The translations under genes were made by a program, and so were the position numbers. Shown here piece by piece: positions 22,395 to 32,934 of a DNA stretch of 64,000 nucleotides (within the stretch, counting starts at the first letter, position 1; each line of letters opens with the position of its first letter). The DNA lies in assembly GCF_000427905.1 (NCBI RefSeq), contig NZ_KE386604.1, positions 548,648-612,647 on the forward strand, written 5' to 3'. Below the pieces are notes generated by a model. The model was not told the DNA's origin. It saw only the letters and a list, made by a program, of their open reading frames with translations, and made no database searches. The stretch comes from Thermocrispum agreste DSM 44070. Its GTDB lineage: Bacteria; Actinomycetota; Actinomycetes; Mycobacteriales; Pseudonocardiaceae.

Positions 22395-22477
22395 GGTGAG
22401 CACATCATCCCGCGCCCACCGGCCATGCCACACTCTGCACTCGCTGGAAACGCTGATCGCGCGAACGGAGGAACCTG

Positions 22478-23083
22478 GTGGAGGTACACACCCGGCACAC
22501 GCCGTCGTTCGGGGTCGCGCGCTTGGGACTGCGCGGCGGCGAGGCCGTGCGCGCTGATCGGGACGCGTTGCTGGCCTGCAGTTTCGGGGTGACCATCGCG
22601 CCGGACGGGCGCGGCAAGAGCAACCGCGTGGTGTTCACCGCCCCTTCCGACGGCGGGTGGATCGATCTGGCGCCCGCCGCCGCCGGTGACGTCTATGCGC
22701 TGGAGCTGGACGGCCAGCGTGGCTGGTGTGTGGCGCGCGACGCGGTGCTGGCGGAGCCGCCGGGCGTGCGCCGGAACCCCCAGTGGCCGGGGTTCGCCCC
22801 GCTGTTCGGGACGGAGACGGGATTCCTCGAGTACTGCAGCGGGGTCGGCACGCTGGTGCTCACCTGCGCGGGCCCGATCGACGCGTTCGAGCTCGCGCAC
22901 GGCGACCTGATCTCGATGAACCCGGCCTACCTGCTGGCCTACCCGGAGGGCATGCAGTGCAGGCTGCGGGCGATCGACCCGGCGGGCCACCAGTCGCTGC
23001 GCACCGGCGAGGGACTGTTGCTCGACTTCGCAGGCCCGGGAACCGTGTTGTCTCGCGCCCGCGCGTCACGCGCTTCGGTCTAG
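22478..23083 (+). CDS. AIM24-family protein
   Basis: The 201-residue protein matches the AIM24/TIGR00266 family of beta-rich proteins of unknown molecular role, with VHTRHTPSFGVARL at the start, ALLACSFGVTI and ALELDGQRGWCVARDAVLA. The GTG at 22478 has GGAGG ten bases ahead. It is divergent from moeA, and the Ser/Thr kinase gene follows after 27 bp in the same direction, so the two may share a transcript. Confidence 0.8.
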   Translation: MEVHTRHTPSFGVARLGLRGGEAVRADRDALLACSFGVTIAPDGRGKSNRVVFTAPSDGGWIDLAPAAAGDVYALELDGQRGWCVARDAVLAEPPGVRRNPQWPGFAPLFGTETGFLEYCSGVGTLVLTCAGPIDAFELAHGDLISMNPAYLLAYPEGMQCRLRAIDPAGHQSLRTGEGLLLDFAGPGTVLSRARASRASV

Positions 23084-23110
23084 GCTGTCGGCGAGCACGG
23101 CAGAGAAGGG

Positions 23111-24331
23111 ATGAGCATGCCGGACGAGGCGACTGCCGACCCGGCGGCGGGGGAGAGCCCTGCCAAGGACGCTACCGACCTGACGGGCCGCAGGCTCGGC
23201 AACTATCGCATCGACGGTGTCCTGGGCAAGGGCGGCATGAGCGTCATGTACCGCGCCACCGACGTTCGGCTGGGGCGCAAAGTGGCGCTGAAGGTCATCG
23301 GTGAGCATCTGGGCGCCGATGCGGAGTTCCGCGAGCGGTTCGTCGACGAGGCGCGCAACACGGCGGCGATCGACCACCCGAACATCGTGCCGCTGTACGA
23401 CTTCGGCGAACTGGACGGCATGCACTACATCGGCATGCGGCTGGTCGACGGGGCCGATCTGGCCAGCATCATCTCCGGCGGGCCGATGGAGCCGTCGCGC
23501 GCGCTGAGCTTGCTGGAGCAGGTGGCCGACGCGCTGGACACACTGCACAAGCGGGGGCTGGTGCACCTGGACGTCAAACCGGCCAACGTGCTGGTGACCC
23601 AGCGCGAGTCGATCCGAGAGCACGTGTACGTGGCCGATTTCGGGTTGACCAGGCGCGGCGCGACAGGGCACCGCACGCGGGGCGGGGACTTCCTCGGCTC
23701 GCCGACGTACGCGGCGCCGGAGCATCTGCGTGGGGAGCCGCTGGACGGCCGGACCGACCAGTACGCGCTGGCGTGTGTGTTGTTCGCTTGCTTGGCGGGG
23801 CGGCCGCCGTTCATGGGAGACGTGCCGACGGTGATCAAGGGCCACCTGAACACGCCGCCGCCTCCGGTCACGCGGTACGCGCGCACGCTGCCGCCCGCGA
23901 TCGACGGCGTGTTGGCGCGCGGGATGGCGAAGAACCCGACGGAGCGGTTCGGCAGCTGCGTGGAGCTGATCTCCGCGGCGCGGGAGGTGCTGCTGGAGAA
24001 GCCGAAGGAGGCGCGCCCGCCTGCCGGGCCGCCGAACGGGCCCAGCGTCAGTGGCCCGCACCGGATCCCGCCACAGCCGCCGCAGCACCCGCAGCAACCG
24101 CATCACGGGTTTGCTCCGCAGCAGCCGCAGGGAGGCCCCCCGGGAATGCCGCCCGGCTACGGCCCGGCGATGGGCATGTGGCCGCCGCAGCCCCCCGCGG
24201 GCGGCCCGATTGCCGGTCCGCCACCGGTGACCGCGGGCAAGAGCGGCCCGCCGGGGTGGGTGATCCCGGTGCTGTGCGGGATCATCGCGGTCCTGGTCGG
24301 CGTGATCGTCGTCCTGCTGATCACCGGCTGA
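23111..24331 (+). CDS. Membrane-anchored Ser/Thr protein kinase (PknB family)
   Basis: The 406-residue protein has a full N-terminal kinase domain: glycine loop GKGGMSVMYRA (39-49), Lys61 in VALKVI, catalytic loop HLDVKPANV (152-160), DFG at 176-178 and AAPEH. Position 153 is Leu where most bacterial kinases have Arg (HRD), making it a non-RD kinase. A proline/glutamine/glycine-rich linker of about 90 residues leads to one membrane helix (VIPVLCGIIAVLVGVIVVLL) at the very C terminus, so there is no extracellular sensor domain. The target is unknown. Confidence 0.93.
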   Translation: MSMPDEATADPAAGESPAKDATDLTGRRLGNYRIDGVLGKGGMSVMYRATDVRLGRKVALKVIGEHLGADAEFRERFVDEARNTAAIDHPNIVPLYDFGELDGMHYIGMRLVDGADLASIISGGPMEPSRALSLLEQVADALDTLHKRGLVHLDVKPANVLVTQRESIREHVYVADFGLTRRGATGHRTRGGDFLGSPTYAAPEHLRGEPLDGRTDQYALACVLFACLAGRPPFMGDVPTVIKGHLNTPPPPVTRYARTLPPAIDGVLARGMAKNPTERFGSCVELISAAREVLLEKPKEARPPAGPPNGPSVSGPHRIPPQPPQHPQQPHHGFAPQQPQGGPPGMPPGYGPAMGMWPPQPPAGGPIAGPPPVTAGKSGPPGWVIPVLCGIIAVLVGVIVVLLITG

Positions 24332-26507
<2,176 letters not shown>

Positions 26508-26555
26508 CGGTCACGCGAGGTGTGAACCTCCGGCGGCCGTCAAGGTCGACCACGC

Positions 26556-26588
26556 AAAAGGCCCGGGTGCGCGCACCCGGGCCTTTTT
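26556..26588 (+). terminator. Rho-independent terminator of groEL
   Basis: A 14-bp perfect stem (AAAGGCCCGGGTGC pairing with GCACCCGGGCCTTT) with a two-base loop is followed by a T run. It lies about 50 bp after the groEL stop codon. Confidence 0.95.
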
Positions 26589-26859
26589 CGCGTGCCGACA
26601 CCGAACGTGTTCGTGGGAGTGGGTTGGCTCCTCCTGGCATCCACGGCGGAATCCCACGCTGGTGCTGTCTCCGCGACCTTTTACGCGTGCTGGCACGGGC
26701 TCGGTGGGCGTCTGGCGGGTCTTGGGTGTTGGTCGACGGCTGCGGGCTGTCCGGCAGGTTTCGAGTGGTCATGCGTCGGCTGGGCGTTCGTCGTGGTCCG
26801 GGCAGTCTTCGACCGGCCCGGGTGGCTGCCCGGCACGTCCTGGGGGCTTGCTAGGCGAG

Positions 26860-27650
26860 TCCGATGCGTTCGGCGCACGAGGCCGAGCCGGGGCCAGGTG
26901 TGCGGGTTGCCCGCCCAGCATCAGCCCAGCTTCGGGGCCTGTTGCTGATCCACAGCGCAGGCCCCGCTTGTTCCCGCGCAGGCCCTCGACTTGTCCCTGC
27001 CACGAGATGCCAGCAAAAAGAAGCAGTTGGTCCTCTCCAGCGACGCGGGGTACTGGGTGATGAACGCGATGCGTACGGCGACCGTCAGCGGCGATCCGCC
27101 CTGCTCCAGGATCAGAGCAGCGGCAGGGCCTTGTTCGGCGTCACGTTCACGGTCGCCGCACCCTGGTGGACATCGGTGATCAGGTAGGCGTCGCCTGCGG
27201 GCACGGCGACGTCGTCGATGGGCTGGAAGCGGTCGATGTCCTCCGGCTCGAAGACGCTGAATTCCGCTTTGCCGCCGAGCTCGGTGCAGGCGATCTGATC
27301 GGGGATCGGCACGAGCTTGGGCTGACGACAAGGGTGAAGGGCACCCGAGCGCGAGTGGGCTCGCCGGGTAGGGCGGACTCACGCAGCGGCGTGACCAGCT
27401 CGAGCTCGTGCGGTGGTATGGCTAGCTCGGGCTTGTGCGGTGGTATGGCTAGCTCGGGCTTGTGCGGTGGTGCGAGTGGCTCGGGCTTGTGCGGCGCAAC
27501 CAGCTCGCGGAATTCGGATTCGGTCAGCCCGGCGGCCGCCGGATACCCCTTGTCGACGAGCTTCCGCACCTGGCGATCGAACTCGGCTACGGCATCGAGG
27601 GGAGCTGGCCCACGTACCTCCTGGTCGGCCGACGGCGTCAAGGCCTTCAA
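26860..27650 (-). pseudogene. DUF5701-family gene, multiply disrupted
   Basis: Read on the minus strand the family sequence appears in three frames in the correct order. The first holds AVAEFDRQVRKLVDKGYPAA up to VPFTLVV. The second holds KLVPIPDQIACTELGG and FQPIDDVAVPAGDAYLITDV (27112-27330). The third holds LEQGGSPLTVAVRIAFITQY and QAPKLG. Single-base losses near 27.33 kb and 27.12 kb explain the frame changes. A TGA then stands where relatives, as I recall them, have Trp (KLG-stop-CWAGNPHTW). The N-terminal part also contains a 27-bp repeat expansion. Three independent lesions make real decay more likely than sequencing error. The start is not resolved. Function is unknown for the family. 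Confidence 0.75.
27390..27497 (-). repeat. Four 27-bp tandem repeats inside the DUF5701 pseudogene
   Basis: The unit encodes nine residues of the form P-H-K-P-E-L-A-I-P. Two central copies are identical at the protein level and the outer two have diverged (PHKPEPLAP and PHELELVTP). The length, 108 bp, is exactly four units. Confidence 0.85.
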
Positions 27651-27751
27651 CGGGGCGGCCGCTCCCGTTGTTCCAGGTGGTTCCCGGTCGTCGGCCTGCT
27701 CGGCCGGTGACCGTCGTGCCACCCCCGGCGTCGATGCCAGGGCAGCGCCGG

Positions 27752-27961
27752 TCACTCGCTGGGCATGAGTATCCAGCAGATGGCGTAGACCACCGCCGGT
27801 GTGCCGATCCCGACGACGGTGGCAACAGCCAGCAGGATGCGCAGCAGGGCGGCGTCCATGCCGAGGTACTGGGCCCAGCCCCCGCACACGCCGGCCACTA
27901 TCCGGTCGGTCTCGCTCCGGCGCAGTCGTTTCGGGCCGGCGGAGTTCGATTCGGTCGTCAT
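27752..27961 (-). CDS. PspC-domain small membrane protein
   Basis: The 69-residue protein is a single PspC domain: RLRRSETDRIVAGVCGGWAQ, YLGMDAALLRILL, and a membrane segment AVATVVGIGTPAVVYAICWI. PspC proteins sense or respond to membrane stress; single-domain forms are common in actinobacteria. The ATG at 27961 was chosen because relatives start just before this core. It lies upstream of the DUF5701 remnant on the same strand. Confidence 0.87.
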   Translation of the reverse strand: MTTESNSAGPKRLRRSETDRIVAGVCGGWAQYLGMDAALLRILLAVATVVGIGTPAVVYAICWILMPSE

Positions 27962-28134
27962 GGCTCCACCCTCGCCGACATCGGTCCGGCGCACATCGGG
28001 GAGCGACCCTGAGTCGACCCTGAATCCGACCTGGCCACGCCTCGGGGCTGCCCGGCACGACGGCAAGACGGCGGCGAGGTTTGACCGACCCGGTGGCCGT
28101 GCAACCCCGCTGGTACCGATTCGAGGAGGTAGCA

Positions 28135-28722
28135 GTGGCCGACACCCTGCAAGGCAAGACGATCGCTTTCGTGGCCGCCCCGGAGGGCACCGAACAGGTC
28201 GAACTGACCGAACCGTGGCAGGCGGTCGAACGGGCAGGTGGTACGCCGAAGCTGCTGTCCACCCAGCCCGGTTCCATTCAGGCGTTCGACCACCTGGAGC
28301 CCGCCGACGAGTTCTCGGTGGACGACAGCGTGGAAGCCGCTTCGGTGGACGACTACGACGGGCTGGTTCTCCCCGGCGGGGTCGCCAACCCGGACATCCT
28401 GCGCACCAACCCGGCGGTGGTGCGGTTCGTCGGCGAGTTCTTCTCCCGCGGGCTGCCGGTCGCCGCGATCTGCCACGCGCCGTGGACGCTGATCGAGGCC
28501 GACGTGGTACCCGGCCGTCGGCTGACCTCGTGGCCGAGCCTGCGTACCGACTTGATCAACGCGGGCGCGGAGTGGGTCGACGAGGAAGTCGTGGTGGACA
28601 ACGGCCTGGTGACCAGCCGCAAGCCGGGCGACCTGCAGGCGTTCTGCGCCAAGATGGTCGAGGAGTTCGCCGAAGGCAAGCACGCCGGCCAAGCCAGCGG
28701 AGCAGCCGCGGCCAAGACCTGA
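28135..28722 (+). CDS. PfpI/DJ-1 family protein (type 1 glutamine amidotransferase-like)
   Basis: This 195-residue protein of the DJ-1/PfpI superfamily has the nucleophile Cys113 in the elbow AAICHAPW, the preceding YDGLVLPGGVANPD segment and GRRLTSWPSLRTDL. Relatives act as proteases or glyoxalase/deglycase-type stress proteins; the activity here is not determined. The GTG at 28135 follows GAGGAGGTAGCA, a clear ribosome site. An upstream in-frame start would lack one. Confidence 0.88.
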   Translation: MADTLQGKTIAFVAAPEGTEQVELTEPWQAVERAGGTPKLLSTQPGSIQAFDHLEPADEFSVDDSVEAASVDDYDGLVLPGGVANPDILRTNPAVVRFVGEFFSRGLPVAAICHAPWTLIEADVVPGRRLTSWPSLRTDLINAGAEWVDEEVVVDNGLVTSRKPGDLQAFCAKMVEEFAEGKHAGQASGAAAAKT

Positions 28723-28751
28723 CGACCAGGGCCGGGCGCCATGTCTGAGGG

Positions 28752-28842
28752 CAAGCCCTGACCTGAGGCCACGCCCTGAGGTCAAGCCCTGACCTGAGGC
28801 CACGCCCTGAGGTCAAGCCCTGACCTGAGGCAAGCCCTGAGG
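28752..28842. repeat. 31-bp tandem repeats
   Basis: A 31-bp unit beginning CAAGCCCTGACCTGAGG starts at 28752, 28783 and 28814. The first two are full and identical, the third is partial, and a further CAAGCCCTGAGG follows at 28831. The array starts 29 bp after the PfpI-like stop codon. Confidence 0.9.
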
Positions 28843-28968
28843 CGGTGGTGGTCGGTACGTGCTCCGCATTCCGGCTCGGTACGCCTGCTGAAGACCGGAC
28901 CGGGTGCGTGGCTCGGCAAACGACACCACCGGGCGCTGAGGCTTCGTCACGCCCGACGTCTGCGGAAT

Positions 28969-29004
28969 GACCTCTGGCTACCAGGAACCCTGGAGCCAGA
29001 GGTC
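28969..29004. terminator. Bidirectional hairpin terminator
   Basis: GACCTCTGGCT and AGCCAGAGGTC form an 11-bp outer stem, extended inside by CCAGG/CCTGG. It lies between the convergent PfpI-like and DUF397 genes and can serve both. Confidence 0.75.
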
Positions 29005-29021
29005 TTCCGTGTCAGACAGTG

Positions 29022-29210
29022 TCAGAACTCGCCTTTGATGACGCCGTCTTTGAAGGCTTCCCACTCTGTCTTGGTGAAGCGCAGCACGGGCCCCTCGCGA
29101 TCCTTGGAGTCGCGGACGAGCACGGTGTCACCGTCGAAGGCGACCTCGACGCACGCGCCGGTGGCAGACGACCGGGACGACTTGCGCCAGGTCAGCCCTT
29201 GCTGCTCCAT
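29022..29210 (-). CDS. DUF397 protein
   Basis: The 62-residue protein has the DUF397 core (LTWRKSSRSSATGACVEVAF, VLVRDSKDREGPVLRF, TKTEWEAFKDG). In actinomycetes these small proteins are almost always paired with an XRE/DUF5753 regulator and act in developmental or secondary-metabolite control. Its start overlaps the end of the XRE gene by 19 bases, so they are co-translated. Confidence 0.93.
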   Translation of the reverse strand: MEQQGLTWRKSSRSSATGACVEVAFDGDTVLVRDSKDREGPVLRFTKTEWEAFKDGVIKGEF

Positions 29211-29954
29211 TCTTCTGCTACCTCCTGTATGAGTTCAACTGACTGCCGACGCGACAGTGCCTCAGCGCGGATCAGATTCCACCGATATTTGGTGTATTCA
29301 ACGATCTCACGATCGTTGATCAGTACGCCGTGCACCGGTGAGTCCGCGTACGCGTACTCCTGGCCCTCGACGGTGGCGATGCCGAATGACCCGTCCAAAT
29401 GCGTGTAGATGCCGCAATTGATAGGAATCACTTGGATGATCAGCCGATTGGCGAGCTCGACCACGTGCTCAAGCTGCTTCGCCATGATTTCCGGGCCGCC
29501 CACGAGGTTGCGTAAAGCCCGCTCATCGATCAGGGCTACGTAATCGATGTCCTTACTCAGTACCGACTGTCGTTTCAGTCTGGCAACTACCTTGTTCTCG
29601 TTGTCGAGCAGCGCACGTACGTAATCCTCGAGCTGCATCAGGCCAGGTACAAACGACAGGTCGAACCACAAGATGTGGCTGGCCTGCTGCTCCACGTCGA
29701 ACCACGACCTGAGCCACTCCGGCGTCAGGTCGTACGTCAGCGCGTACTGACGCAGACGAGTCAGCAGCCCGTCCGTCTTGAGCACGTCGTCCATCACCCG
29801 GACGAACTGCTCACTCGGCGGCTTGTCGCCGCATTCGACCTTCTCGATCAGGCTCGTCGAGAAGGCCGAGGCTTCGGCGAGTTGCTCGCGGGTGAGGCCG
29901 GCACGTTCCCGCGCGCCGCAGCTCGCTGGCGAGCAATCCCATCACGTCGGTCAC
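29192..29954 (-). pseudogene. XRE regulator with DUF5753, frameshifted near the N terminus
   Basis: The start GTG at 29954 gives MTDVMGLLASELRRA. The helix-turn-helix then continues in another frame as ERAGLTREQLAEASAFSTSL and IEKVECGDKPPSEQFVRVMD, followed by DUF5753 (TPEWLRSWFDVEQQASHILW ... YAYADSPVHGVLINDREIVE). The switch falls in a GC-repeat tract at about 29908-29912. Two missing bases or one extra base would account for it. The downstream frame has no ATG, GTG or TTG before the helix-turn-helix, so an intact full-length product is not encoded as written. Confidence 0.75.
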
Positions 29955-29981
29955 ACCCCCAAGACTCTGGTCCCCACAGTT

Positions 29982-30010
29982 GACCACACAACCACCGTGG
30001 GTGTGTGGTC
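29982..30010. promoter_or_regulatory. 29-bp near-perfect palindrome in divergent promoter region
   Basis: GACCACAC (29982-29989) pairs with GTGTGGTC (30003-30010). The inner bases pair too, with a single mismatch, around a central C at 29996. It lies 28 bp upstream of the XRE start and 38 bp upstream of the small gene at 30049. It is a strong operator candidate, plausibly for the XRE protein itself (inference). Confidence 0.6.
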
Positions 30011-30048
30011 CGTTTCACAGTGTAGTCGACGCCACCGACAATTTCGGC

Positions 30049-30267
30049 ATGACATGGCTTTCGGGATCGTGCTCGTCCACCTACGGCGCGGCCTACGTGA
30101 TCACCGACGCCTATCCGGAAGGGGTGATCCGCATCAGTGACGAGGACGTCCGCGCGGACCAGATGAGTGACGATGGCGGGTACGCGGACGAAGCGGAGCG
30201 GCAGCGGGTCGTGCTGGACGAAAGCGTCGGCTTTCCGCGCGTGGAACGGGGGCTCTACCAGCCGTGA
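30049..30267 (+). CDS. Hypothetical 72-residue protein
   Basis: The ATG at 30049 opens MTWLSGSCSSTYGAAYVITD and continues AYPEGVIRISDEDVRADQ with an acidic C-terminal half. No family is recognised. It is divergent from the XRE/DUF397 pair across the palindrome, and the next small gene overlaps its stop (GTGA). This suggests a two-gene unit under XRE control. Confidence 0.6.
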   Translation: MTWLSGSCSSTYGAAYVITDAYPEGVIRISDEDVRADQMSDDGGYADEAERQRVVLDESVGFPRVERGLYQP

Positions 30268-30494
30268 TCGAGCAGAACCGGGAGTTGCTCACCCAAGTGG
30301 CGAGTGTCAACCCGGGCATGGTGTCCACGCTGCTTGCTCTCGACGGGCAGTTGCGGGCCGGGCCGCTGCCGCCGCCACAAGTACTCCACCACTACGGCCA
30401 GCTCATCTGCCGCTTGGGGGCGGCCATCATCGCGCACGCCGAGCGGCAGAACGCCGCGGCCATCGAGCCGGGCGACCTGCCGGACCGGGCCTAG
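30264..30494 (+). CDS. Hypothetical 76-residue protein
   Basis: The product begins MIEQNRELLTQVASVNPGMV, is mostly helical by composition (VLHHYGQLICRLGAAIIAHA), and ends EPGDLPDRA. No family is recognised. The four-base overlap with the preceding gene supports both being real and co-translated. Confidence 0.6.
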   Translation: MIEQNRELLTQVASVNPGMVSTLLALDGQLRAGPLPPPQVLHHYGQLICRLGAAIIAHAERQNAAAIEPGDLPDRA

Positions 30495-30712
30495 CCGGTC
30501 GAGGCCGACACCGTCACGTCCGGAAGCCGCGGCCGTCCCTGGCGCGGGGCGAACCTGGCCTGGTGCCGCCGGGCACGCCGGCTGAGCCGCCGGCTCCCAT
30601 CGGTCGACAGTCGCGCAAGCGCAAGCGACGACATCCGGACGACGCCGAATGCCGCACGACCCACACGGCACGGGAACGGCACAACGAGAAGGGCGCCGAG
30701 ACCACAAAGAAC

Positions 30713-30750
30713 GAGGCCCTGCCGTCCCCTCTCGGGATCGGCAGGGCCTC
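30713..30750 (+). terminator. Hairpin terminator
   Basis: GAGGCCCTGCCG (30713-30724) pairs perfectly with CGGCAGGGCCTC (30739-30750) around a 14-base loop, followed by TTC. It would end the transcript of the two small genes, and could also stop transcription from the other side. Confidence 0.75.
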
Positions 30751-30882
30751 TTCAGCTGTGCCGCAGCGGCGGTATCCCCGATCACCCCCATCCGCTGCGA
30801 CCTCGCTGACGGGGCGACCCGGACGCGGCTAGGAGAAACCGACTGGGACTGCGAGACACCTCGGTGCGTCCGGGTGCCCGGG

Positions 30883-31047
30883 TCAGTGGGTCGGACGCGC
30901 CGTACGGTGCGCCCGACGGCTCTCCTTGCGGGCCTTGCGCTCCGCGCGGCGGGCAAGCGCCTGCTTTCCGACGCGCTGGGCGGTGGCCTCCGCGCGCAAC
31001 GTCACGGCCCGGTCGGCGGCGAGCTGCTGGTAGATGTAGTCGTGCAT
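30883..31047 (-). CDS. Small basic protein, 54 residues
   Basis: The ATG at 31047 is preceded by GTAGGAGG seven bases upstream, an excellent ribosome site. The product reads MHDYIYQQLAADRAVTLRAE, then continues with a lysine/arginine-rich helical tail (ARRAERKARRESRRAHRTAR). The MHDYxYQQLAAD start is, as I recall, common in small uncharacterised actinobacterial proteins. Function is unknown. Confidence 0.75.
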   Translation of the reverse strand: MHDYIYQQLAADRAVTLRAEATAQRVGKQALARRAERKARKESRRAHRTARPTH

Positions 31048-31248
31048 TGCGGGCCTCCTACTTCTGGTCTGCTACCAGGTTCTCGGTAAGGCCCACCCCC
31101 TGGCATCGGTCATTCACCCCGAGATGCCGGGCACACCGCCGCCGGCCGCGGCGACAGGTAAGGGATTACGTAGCTCGACGTGACCGGCCTCGCATGATCC
31201 CTTACCCTGCCGGGCTTGATCGCTAAGGGGTCACGTGACCTGCGGAAA

Positions 31249-32889
31249 TCAGCCGTCGAAGGCTTCCGCGTCGCGGATGGTGTACGCGTAGCCCTGTTCG
31301 GCGAGGAAGCGCTGCCGATGCGCTGCGTAGTCGGCGTCCACGGTGTCGCGGGCGACGATCGAATAGAAGTGCGCCTGCCGCCCGTCCGCCTTGGGCCGCA
31401 GCAGCCTGCCCAGCCGTTGCGCCTCCTCCTGCCGTGACCCGAAGGTGCCGGAGATCTGGATGGCCACCGCCGCCTCCGGCAGGTCGATGGAGAAGTTCGC
31501 CACCTTCGACACCACCAGCGTGCGGAGCTCGCCAGAGCGGAACGCGTCGAACAGCCGCTCCCGCTCCGCGGTGCGGGTCGACCCCTGCAGCACCGGGGCG
31601 TCCAGCTCAGCGCCGATTTCCTCCAGCTGCTCCAGGTACGCGCCGATGATCAGCACCTGCTCGCCGGCGTGCCGCTGCAGGATCGACTTGATCACCCGCA
31701 TCTTGGACCGCGCCGTGGAGCAGATGCGATACCGCTGGTCGGCATCCGCCGTGGCGTACGCCATCCGCTCGGAGTCGGTCAGGGTCACGCGGACCTCGAT
31801 ACATTCCGCCGGGGCGATCCAGCCCTGCTGCTCGATGTCCCGCCACGGCACGTCGTACCGCTTCGGGCCGATGAGGGAGAACACGTCACCCTCCCGACCG
31901 TCCTCGCGCACCAGCGTGGCCGTCAACCCCAGTCGGCGCCGGGACTGCAGCTCGGCGGTCATCCGGAACACCGGCGCGGGCAGCAGATGCACCTCGTCGT
32001 AGATCACCAGGCCCCAGTCGCGGGAGTCGAACAGCTCCATGTGCCGGTAGGCGCCTTTGGTCTTGCGGGTCAGCACCTGGTAGGTGGCGATGGTGACCGG
32101 GCGGATCTCCTTCCGCTCGCCGGAGTACTCGCCGATCTCGTTCTCCGTCAGCGACGTGCGGGCGAGCAGTTCACGCTTCCACTGCCTGCCCGCGACCGTG
32201 TTGGTGACCATGATCAACGTGGTCGCCTCGGCCCTGGCCATCGCGGCGGCGCCGACCAGCGTCTTGCCCGCGCCGCACGGCAGGACCACGACGCCGGAGC
32301 CGCCCGCCCAGAAGGCGTCCGCCGCTTGGCGCTGGTAGTCACGCAGCTGCCAGCCTTCCTCCCGCAGCTTGATCGGGTGCGACTCGCCGTCGACGTAGCC
32401 GGCGTGGTCCTCCGCGGGCCAGCCGATCTTGAGCAACGCCTGCTTGAGCCTGCCCCGCTCGGACGGGTGCACGGCGACGGTGTCCTCGTCGATCCGGTCC
32501 CCGAGCATCGGGGCGATCTTCTTGTTGCGCAGGACCTCCTCCAGCACCGCCCGGTCGGTGGTGGTCATGACCAGGCCGTGCGCCGGATGGTTGATCAGTT
32601 GCAGCCGGCCGAACCGCGCCATCGTGTCGACCACGTCGATCAGCAGCGGCTGCGGGACCGGGAAGCGCGAATACCGGGTCAGCGCGTCCACGACCTGTTC
32701 GGCGTCGTGCCCGGCGGCACGCGCGTTCCACAGCGCAAGCGGCGTGATGCGGTAGGTGTGCACGTGCTCAGGTGCACGTTCGAGCTCGGCGAACGGCGCG
32801 ATGGCCATGCGAGCTTCCTCGGCGCCGGGGTGGTCGACCTCGAGCAGTACGGTCTTGTCCGACTGGACGATCAACGGACCAGTGCTCAT
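31249..32889 (-). CDS. DNA repair helicase of XPB type
   Basis: This 546-residue superfamily-2 helicase is related to XPB/Rad25. It has an N-terminal substrate-binding region (1-180), Walker A LPCGAGKT (203-210), the DEVH box (298-301), LGLTATLVREDG, and motif VI QRLGRLLRP. It unwinds DNA 3' to 5' in relatives. It corresponds in context to M. tuberculosis Rv0861c; the partner Rv0862c-like gene follows 5.3 kb away, separated here by inserted genes. Confidence 0.94.
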   Translation of the reverse strand: MSTGPLIVQSDKTVLLEVDHPGAEEARMAIAPFAELERAPEHVHTYRITPLALWNARAAGHDAEQVVDALTRYSRFPVPQPLLIDVVDTMARFGRLQLINHPAHGLVMTTTDRAVLEEVLRNKKIAPMLGDRIDEDTVAVHPSERGRLKQALLKIGWPAEDHAGYVDGESHPIKLREEGWQLRDYQRQAADAFWAGGSGVVVLPCGAGKTLVGAAAMARAEATTLIMVTNTVAGRQWKRELLARTSLTENEIGEYSGERKEIRPVTIATYQVLTRKTKGAYRHMELFDSRDWGLVIYDEVHLLPAPVFRMTAELQSRRRLGLTATLVREDGREGDVFSLIGPKRYDVPWRDIEQQGWIAPAECIEVRVTLTDSERMAYATADADQRYRICSTARSKMRVIKSILQRHAGEQVLIIGAYLEQLEEIGAELDAPVLQGSTRTAERERLFDAFRSGELRTLVVSKVANFSIDLPEAAVAIQISGTFGSRQEEAQRLGRLLRPKADGRQAHFYSIVARDTVDADYAAHRQRFLAEQGYAYTIRDAEAFDG

Positions 32890-32934
32890 CCGTCCTTTAT
32901 AACCGCGTGCGCCGGGCAGCCTGCGTCCGGTGCG

